Source of the DNA: Candidatus Profundicultor aquiphilus | GTDB taxonomy: Bacteria > Atribacterota > Atribacteria > Atribacterales > Caldatribacteriaceae | NCBI GenBank assembly: GCA_013314795.1 | Contig: JABUEZ010000164.1 | Span: forward strand, 1 to 5,281 | Direction of reading: 5' to 3' | DNA: 5,281 nucleotides | Shown here: piece by piece, positions 5,086 through 5,281 of the stretch | Layout of the letters: each line of letters starts with the position of its first letter | How positions within the stretch are numbered: position 1 is the stretch's first letter | Notes under the pieces: generated by a model | Told to the model about the DNA's origin: nothing | Databases searched by the model: none | What the model saw: only the letters and a program-made list of their open reading frames with translations | Made by a program: the position numbers and the translations under genes

Positions 5086-5281
5086 GCATCGAGAGAATTC
5101 CACCGCATAACCTGGAAGCCGAGCAGGCAACGTTGGGTTCAATGCTTCTTGAGCGGGATGCTCTTTTAAAGGTGCTGGAAATTTTGCGCCCTGAGGATTT
5201 TTACTATGATACTCACCGTATTGTTTTCGAGAGCATTACCGAACTCTTTGAGGAAGATAAAGCCTGCGATCTGGTGACTTT
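5082..5281 (+). CDS. dnaB: Replicative DNA helicase DnaB, N-terminal part (3' end beyond window)
   Basis: DnaB is the hexameric ATP-driven helicase that opens the replication fork and recruits primase. Only 66 codons are present, all from the N-terminal domain: IERIPPHNLEAEQATLGSML (3-22) is the hallmark opening, followed by VLEILRPEDFYYDTHRIVFE (31-50), which is also conserved. The ATPase domain lies beyond the window. The frame opens after TGA at 5046 and has no ATG, GTG or TTG until TTG at 5133 and ATG at 5142, which are inside the conserved motif. The best start is CTG at 5082, sharing CTGA with the rplI stop, with GGGGTGA 7 bases upstream; it would give Met-Ser-Ile-Glu-Arg, like other DnaB N termini. 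Rarer options are ATC at 5079 or 5088. A single-base sequencing error (ATG read as CTG) would also explain it. The family is sure; the exact start is not. Confidence 0.9.
   Translation, partial: MSIERIPPHNLEAEQATLGSMLLERDALLKVLEILRPEDFYYDTHRIVFESITELFEEDKACDLVT

Overview
This window is a compact, single-strand block of bacterial housekeeping genes. Every gene I can support runs on the + strand and the longest gap between genes is 60 bases. The order is: possible tail of an upstream gene, leader with terminator hairpin, metK, ahcY, rpsF, ssb, rpsR, a DUF2232/YybS-like membrane protein gene, rplI, and the first 66 codons of dnaB, cut by the window end. The order rpsF-ssb-rpsR-(yybS)-rplI-dnaB is a well-known arrangement in Firmicutes and in several deep-branching, often thermophilic, bacterial lineages. 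The SAH hydrolase is of the short thermophile type, lacking the C-terminal Lys-Tyr tail. Together these suggest a Firmicutes-like or deep-branching (for example Atribacterota-like) bacterium, probably thermophilic. That placement is an inference and no species can be named from this sequence.

Region 1-128 is the regulatory stretch. It holds promoter-like boxes, a perfect 9+9 base inverted repeat with a CCTCC centre, and a textbook intrinsic terminator ending 27 bases before the metK start codon. Only 27 bases separate the terminator from metK, too few for a promoter, so metK transcription must cross it. Region 129-2599 holds the methyl cycle pair: MetK makes S-adenosylmethionine, and AhcY removes the S-adenosylhomocysteine left after methyl transfer.

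Region 2600-5281 is the ribosome/replication cluster. The rpsF leader can fold into a hairpin directly followed by CCG, closed by an outer stem that covers the rpsF ribosome binding site. This fits the known S6:S18 autoregulatory mRNA motif. S6 and S18 bind each other on the 30S platform and flank ssb, which overlaps the end of rpsF by 23 bases. The DUF2232 gene, rplI and dnaB follow.

The oddest detail is at the dnaB start. The DnaB reading frame is clear, but it contains no ATG, GTG or TTG before the conserved N-terminal motif. The best start is a CTG that overlaps the rplI stop as CTGA, with a good ribosome binding site upstream. I see no mobile element, CRISPR array, tRNA, rRNA or accessory system, and no wholly new system. 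The observations worth checking are the dnaB start, the metK leader, the rpsF leader and the SSB tail.
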